Positions 5,237-7,534 of a stretch of DNA of 7,534 nucleotides are shown here, piece by piece. Position 1 is the first letter of the stretch. Each line of letters opens with the position of its first letter. The stretch is from Streptosporangiaceae bacterium. Lineage in GTDB: Bacteria; Actinomycetota; Actinomycetes; Streptosporangiales; Streptosporangiaceae. Location of the stretch: the NCBI GenBank assembly GCA_030041195.1, contig JASHOI010000014.1, forward strand, positions 1-7,534, given 5' to 3'. The notes below the pieces were generated by a model, which was not told the origin of the DNA, did no database searches, and worked only from the letters and a program-made list of their open reading frames with translations. A program made the translations under genes and the position numbers.

Positions 5237-6151
5237 ATGAAGATCGGAATTGCGGTGGGTGATCTCCGCGGCCCCGCAGACATGGAAGAACTCACCGGTC
5301 AGGTGCGGGCCGCCGCGGACGCTGGATTTGCCACCGCCTGGTCTGCTCAGGCATTCGGCTGGGATGCGCTCACCGCCCTTGCCGTGGCGGGCAGCCAGGT
5401 GCCGCAGATCGGGCTCGGCTCGGCGGTGGTTCCCGTTCCCCAGCGGCACCCGGTGGTGCTGGCGAGCCAGGCGCTGAGTGTCCAGGCCGCATCCGGTAAC
5501 CGGCTGTCCCTGGGAATCGGGGCGGGCATCGCGATGATGCTCGGCACCGTATTCGGCCTGCCCAGCGATCAGCCCGTGCTGCGGATGCGGGAGTACCTGA
5601 CCGTTTTGCGCCCGCTGCTGCGCGGAGAGAACGTGAGCTTTCGCGGGGAAACCCTGACAGCCGCCGGCTCGGTGGCCATCCCTGGCGCCGAGGCCCCGGA
5701 TGTGCTGCTGGCCGCGCTCGGCCCTGCCATGCTGCGCCTGGCAGGCGAACTCGCCGACGGCACGGTGACCTGGATGGCCGGCCCGCGCACCCTCGCCACG
5801 CATATCGTCCCGGCGGTCACCAGCGCCGCGGAGGCGGCAGGCCGCAGCGCGCCGCGCGTGGTCGCGGGCATGCTGGTATGCGTGACACGCAACGACGCCG
5901 AGGCGCGTGAGCGCATCGCCCGGAAATTCGCCTTGGCCGGCCAGGTGCCGGAATACCGCGCGGTTCTCGACCGCGAAGGTGCCGACGGTCCGCAGGACGT
6001 CGCGATCATCGGGGACGAGGATGCGGTAGCCCGTCATCTGGAACGGCTGGCCGAGGCCGGCGTCACAGAGCTCATGGCGGCCCCGTTCGGGCCTGCCGGG
6101 GAGCAGCTCCGCACGACCGAAGTTCTCGCCGCGCTAGCCAGTCATCGCTGA
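5237..6151 (+). CDS. F420-dependent LLM-class (luciferase-like) oxidoreductase
   Basis: The 304-residue product is a single-domain TIM-barrel flavin/F420 oxidoreductase of the luciferase-like monooxygenase superfamily, closest by wording to the actinobacterial 'TIGR03564-like F420-dependent' group. Visible family features are the first beta strand MKIGIAVG, DAGFATAW (residues 29-35), the strand IGLGSAVVPVPQRHPVVLA (58-76), the ASGNRLSLGIG segment (85-95), MREYLTVLRPLLRGE, and late segments GDEDAVARHLERLAEAGVTEL. Such enzymes transfer hydride between F420H2 and an unsaturated or oxidised substrate; the substrate here is unknown. GAGGA six bases before ATG 5237 fixes the start. The divergent TetR gene probably controls it, suggesting induction by a small molecule such as the substrate. 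One oddity is that residues 95-98 read GAGI where relatives often have GLSH. Confidence 0.88.
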   Translation: MKIGIAVGDLRGPADMEELTGQVRAAADAGFATAWSAQAFGWDALTALAVAGSQVPQIGLGSAVVPVPQRHPVVLASQALSVQAASGNRLSLGIGAGIAMMLGTVFGLPSDQPVLRMREYLTVLRPLLRGENVSFRGETLTAAGSVAIPGAEAPDVLLAALGPAMLRLAGELADGTVTWMAGPRTLATHIVPAVTSAAEAAGRSAPRVVAGMLVCVTRNDAEARERIARKFALAGQVPEYRAVLDREGADGPQDVAIIGDEDAVARHLERLAEAGVTELMAAPFGPAGEQLRTTEVLAALASHR

Positions 6152-6155
6152 TCCA

Positions 6156-6977
6156 TTAGCTGGCCGTCCGGCCCAGCGCGGCCAGCAGCACCAGGATCAT
6201 CGTGGTAACGGCGAGCGCGCCATGAGCGGCCACCACTAGCGGGGAGAGCCGGGCCCGGACCGACCCCGTGCCCGCCCCGGCCATTGCGGTCGTGCGGCGT
6301 GACCTGCCCGGGAGGCCGTTGACCAGCGTGGCCATACCAAGCCCGGCGACGGGGACAAGCAACGCGACCGCTGCCCAGGCCAACGCTGCCCAGCCGCCGG
6401 CCAGGTAAGCGACCCAGACCGCCAGCCCGCTCAGCGCCAGCCCGAAATGCGCGAAGACCACTGCTGGCGGCGAGCCGGTGCCGGTGCCTCGAGCGCGACG
6501 CCGCAGAGTGCCGCCGTGCGCTATCCAGGAGCCCAGCACGTAAGCACCGCTGCCAGCCGCAACGAGCCACGCGATCAGCGCGGCGATGTCCATCGGAAGG
6601 TCCCGGCCGCTCTTCGCCGCCGACGAGCGCGTTCCGGCCGGCAAGGCATTACCGACAGTGGGCAGCGTGCTAACCAGATACTCAAGGTATGGGGCAACCT
6701 CGCCCGCCCGTTTCCTCCGGATGGCCTTCGGCGCGTCCCGGATGACCCGGTCCTCAGCCAAGGCAACGGCCTGGTTGACCTCGGCCTTGCTCAGGCCCTG
6801 GCACGCCGCAGGCTTCCTGGTCACCTTGACGTGATGCTCGATGGCACGGACCCCGTAAGCGGCGCAGCTCCGCACGGTGCCGTGAAATGTCCCACCCGAA
6901 GGCGCTCCGCATCCGCCAGCGAAGCAGGCAATGAGCAAGCCACCCGCAATCGCTGCGGTCTTGATGCGGAGTTTCAC
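6156..6977 (-). CDS. Putative lipoprotein-like extracytoplasmic domain fused to four transmembrane helices
   Basis: I do not recognise a named family, although the wording resembles conserved actinobacterial hypothetical proteins. GTG 6977 is chosen because AGGAG lies seven bases upstream; an ATG 14 codons earlier has no such site and would spoil the signal sequence. The 273 residues begin with a positively charged KLRIK, a short hydrophobic core and LIAC (residues 15-18), a good lipobox; FAGGC at 19-23 is a second candidate. Residues about 24-128 should be outside the membrane, with Cys38 and Cys59 likely paired and a SKAEVNQAV helix. Helices follow at about 130-153, 172-192, 194-216 and 246-268; Arg-rich loops at 154-170 and 220-244 obey the positive-inside rule. 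His177 and His252 lie inside helices. The gene ends 4 bp from the convergent LLM gene. Confidence 0.75.
   Translation of the reverse strand: MKLRIKTAAIAGGLLIACFAGGCGAPSGGTFHGTVRSCAAYGVRAIEHHVKVTRKPAACQGLSKAEVNQAVALAEDRVIRDAPKAIRRKRAGEVAPYLEYLVSTLPTVGNALPAGTRSSAAKSGRDLPMDIAALIAWLVAAGSGAYVLGSWIAHGGTLRRRARGTGTGSPPAVVFAHFGLALSGLAVWVAYLAGGWAALAWAAVALLVPVAGLGMATLVNGLPGRSRRTTAMAGAGTGSVRARLSPLVVAAHGALAVTTMILVLLAALGRTAS
6159..6186. terminator. Strong GC hairpin at the convergent gene ends
   Basis: GCTGGCCG (6159-6166) pairs perfectly with CGGCCAGC (6179-6186) over a 12-base loop, starting seven bases after the LLM stop codon. It lacks a T-run, as many actinobacterial terminators do. It lies inside the last codons of the opposing gene, so it serves the rightward transcript better than the leftward one. 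Confidence 0.4.
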
Positions 6978-7002
6978 ACTGCAGCTCCTGCGCCGGGCGC
7001 CT

Positions 7003-7014
7003 GTCGGCACCGAC
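7003..7014. promoter_or_regulatory. Small palindrome and -10 upstream of the membrane-protein gene
   Basis: GTCGG (7003-7007) and CCGAC (7010-7014) are an inverted repeat around two bases. On the minus strand TAGTGT (7022-7017) is a plausible -10, which would place the transcript start inside this palindrome and leave a leader of about 30 bases. No -35 is convincing, and a role as an operator is only a possibility. Confidence 0.3.
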
Positions 7015-7022
7015 CACACTAG

Positions 7023-7052
7023 TTCAGGCGGGCTGTGCCGAACCGGTAGACT
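7023..7052 (+). promoter_or_regulatory. tRNA-Thr promoter
   Basis: TAGACT (7047-7052) is a good actinobacterial -10, about 30 bases before the mature tRNA end. TTCAGG (7023-7028) is a weak -35 at 18 bp spacing. Transcription would start near 7059. The leader then contains a hairpin with arms GCCGTC (7062-7067) and GACGGC (7074-7079) ending two bases before the tRNA. Confidence 0.45.
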
Positions 7053-7081
7053 CCTTGGGCTGCCGTCCGCCGCGACGGCGC

Positions 7082-7157
7082 GCCGCCTTAGCTCAGTCGG
7101 CAGAGCGGTTCACTCGTAATGAACAGGTCGTCGGTTCGATTCCGACAGGCGGCTCCA
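7082..7157 (+). tRNA. tRNA-Thr (anticodon CGT), CCA encoded
   Basis: A full cloverleaf can be drawn by hand. The acceptor stem is GCCGCCT (7082-7088) with AGGCGGC (7147-7153). The D stem is GCTC (7091-7094) with GAGC (7103-7106). The anticodon stem is GTTCA (7108-7112) with TGAAC (7120-7124), and the loop CTCGTAA places CGT at 7115-7117, reading the threonine codon ACG. The variable loop is five bases (7125-7129). The T stem is GTCGG (7130-7134) with CCGAC (7142-7146), around TTCGATT. The discriminator is T7154, and CCA is encoded at 7155-7157. All stems pair without mismatch, so the gene should be functional. An integrase remnant follows directly, marking this tRNA as a likely attachment site. 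Confidence 0.97.
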
Positions 7158-7197
7158 CAAAGCTCCAGCTCAGCACCATGATCAGCGATCAAGTTAG

Positions 7198-7534
7198 ATG
7201 CTTGTAGCTTTCAGGGAGCCAAACCGGGAGCCAGCGCAGTCGGCGAAGCGCCGGAGTCACGGCGAAGACGCGATCTATTGAGACGAGAGCAAGGGCCGCT
7301 GGTACGGCTCGGTCAGCCTCGGCTACGACTCTGGCGGCAAGCGGCTACGGCGCAAGGTCTCCGGCAAGACCAAGACCGAGGTCAAGGACAAGCTCAGGGA
7401 ACTGCACTCCGACCTCGACGCTGGCGTGCAGACATCGGCCAGCTACACCGTCGACTAGGCCGTGACCGACTGGATGCGCGAGGGCCGCGATGGCCGGTCG
7501 CCGAGCACGCTGCGCCGCGACGAGCGGATCCTGC
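7198..7534 (+). pseudogene. Tyrosine recombinase (integrase) N-terminus, disrupted by two nonsense codons; 3' end outside window
   Basis: In frame 1, the conceptual product reads AKRRSHGEDAIY-stop-DESKGRWYGSVSLGYD, then GKRLRRKVSGKTKTEVKDKL and YTVD-stop-AVTDWMREGRDGRSPSTL. This is the N-terminal arm-binding region followed by the start of the SAM-like core-binding domain of actinobacterial phage-type integrases, which cut and join att sites. TGA at 7279-7281 stands where relatives have Trp, and TAG at 7456-7458 where a Gln, Glu or Lys would be expected. Each is one base change from sense, and there is no frameshift. ATG 7198 is in frame but has no ribosome site. The family usually starts near AKRRS, where codon 7240-7242 is TCG with GGGAG nine bases upstream, so the start may also be lost. 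The catalytic domain lies beyond the window. Confidence 0.8.
7214..7233 (+). repeat. Short direct repeat upstream of the integrase remnant
   Basis: GGGAGCCA occurs at 7214-7221 and 7226-7233, a 12-bp period, between the tRNA and the integrase frame. Closely spaced direct repeats beside an attachment site can be arm-type binding sites for an integrase or excisionase. The repeat is short, so chance is possible. Confidence 0.4.

Noticed and set aside
7152..7167. GCTCCA repeated at the tRNA end and ten bases later as a duplicated att core
   Set aside because: Six bases is too short to distinguish from chance; real tRNA att cores normally span much of the 3' half of the gene.
7179..7191. TGATC-AGC-GATCA inverted repeat as a terminator after the tRNA
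   Set aside because: The 5-bp stem with a three-base loop is too weak, and there is no T-run.
7279..7458. TGA and TAG inside the integrase frame as recoded sense codons
   Set aside because: Intact genes in the same window end at TGA (sigma factor, ricT, LLM), TAG (tetR) and TAA, so both codons act as normal stops. Nonsense mutation in a decaying element is simpler.

Overview
The window is GC-rich throughout (strong G/C bias at third codon positions, GTG starts, GGAGG-type ribosome binding sites). It carries genes typical of a high-GC Gram-positive actinomycete. The genus cannot be fixed from the sequence alone. Everything up to the tRNA looks like chromosomal backbone with accessory insertions; the right end looks like the edge of a decayed integrative element.

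Region 1 (1-3604, + strand) opens with the C-terminal part of the DNA polymerase III delta' subunit (holB). A 44-bp gap then holds an ECF-type promoter. Next come a SigE-family ECF sigma factor and, overlapping its stop codon by 4 bases, an 808-residue membrane protein. That protein has a short cytoplasmic N-terminal tail, one transmembrane helix, a predicted extracellular seven-bladed YncE/YVTN-like beta-propeller with a CX7C cysteine pair in every blade, and two tandem copies of an uncharacterised four-cysteine domain. The pair looks like a sigma factor with its own membrane-spanning sensor or anti-sigma partner. I consider this the most interesting part of the window.

Region 2 (3605-4514, +) has a leaderless-looking promoter and a PSP1/RicT (YaaT) protein. 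holB and ricT/yaaT are neighbours in many Gram-positive genomes, so the sigma-sensor module appears to sit inside an old gene pair.

Region 3 (4528-6151) is a divergent pair: a TetR-family repressor (-) and an F420-dependent luciferase-like (LLM) oxidoreductase (+). A perfect 15-bp palindrome fills the spacer of the oxidoreductase promoter and overlaps the predicted start of transcription of the repressor, a compact autoregulated switch.

Region 4 (6156-6977, -) is an unrecognised membrane protein with a lipoprotein-like N-terminus, an extracytoplasmic domain and four transmembrane helices. It converges on the oxidoreductase with only 4 bp between stop codons.

Region 5 (7047-7534, +) holds a tRNA-Thr(CGT) gene with its promoter and encoded CCA. 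A tyrosine-recombinase (integrase) N-terminus follows, broken by two in-frame nonsense codons and possibly a lost start codon. This fits an integrative element that used the tRNA gene as its attachment site and whose integrase has since died; the rest lies beyond the window.
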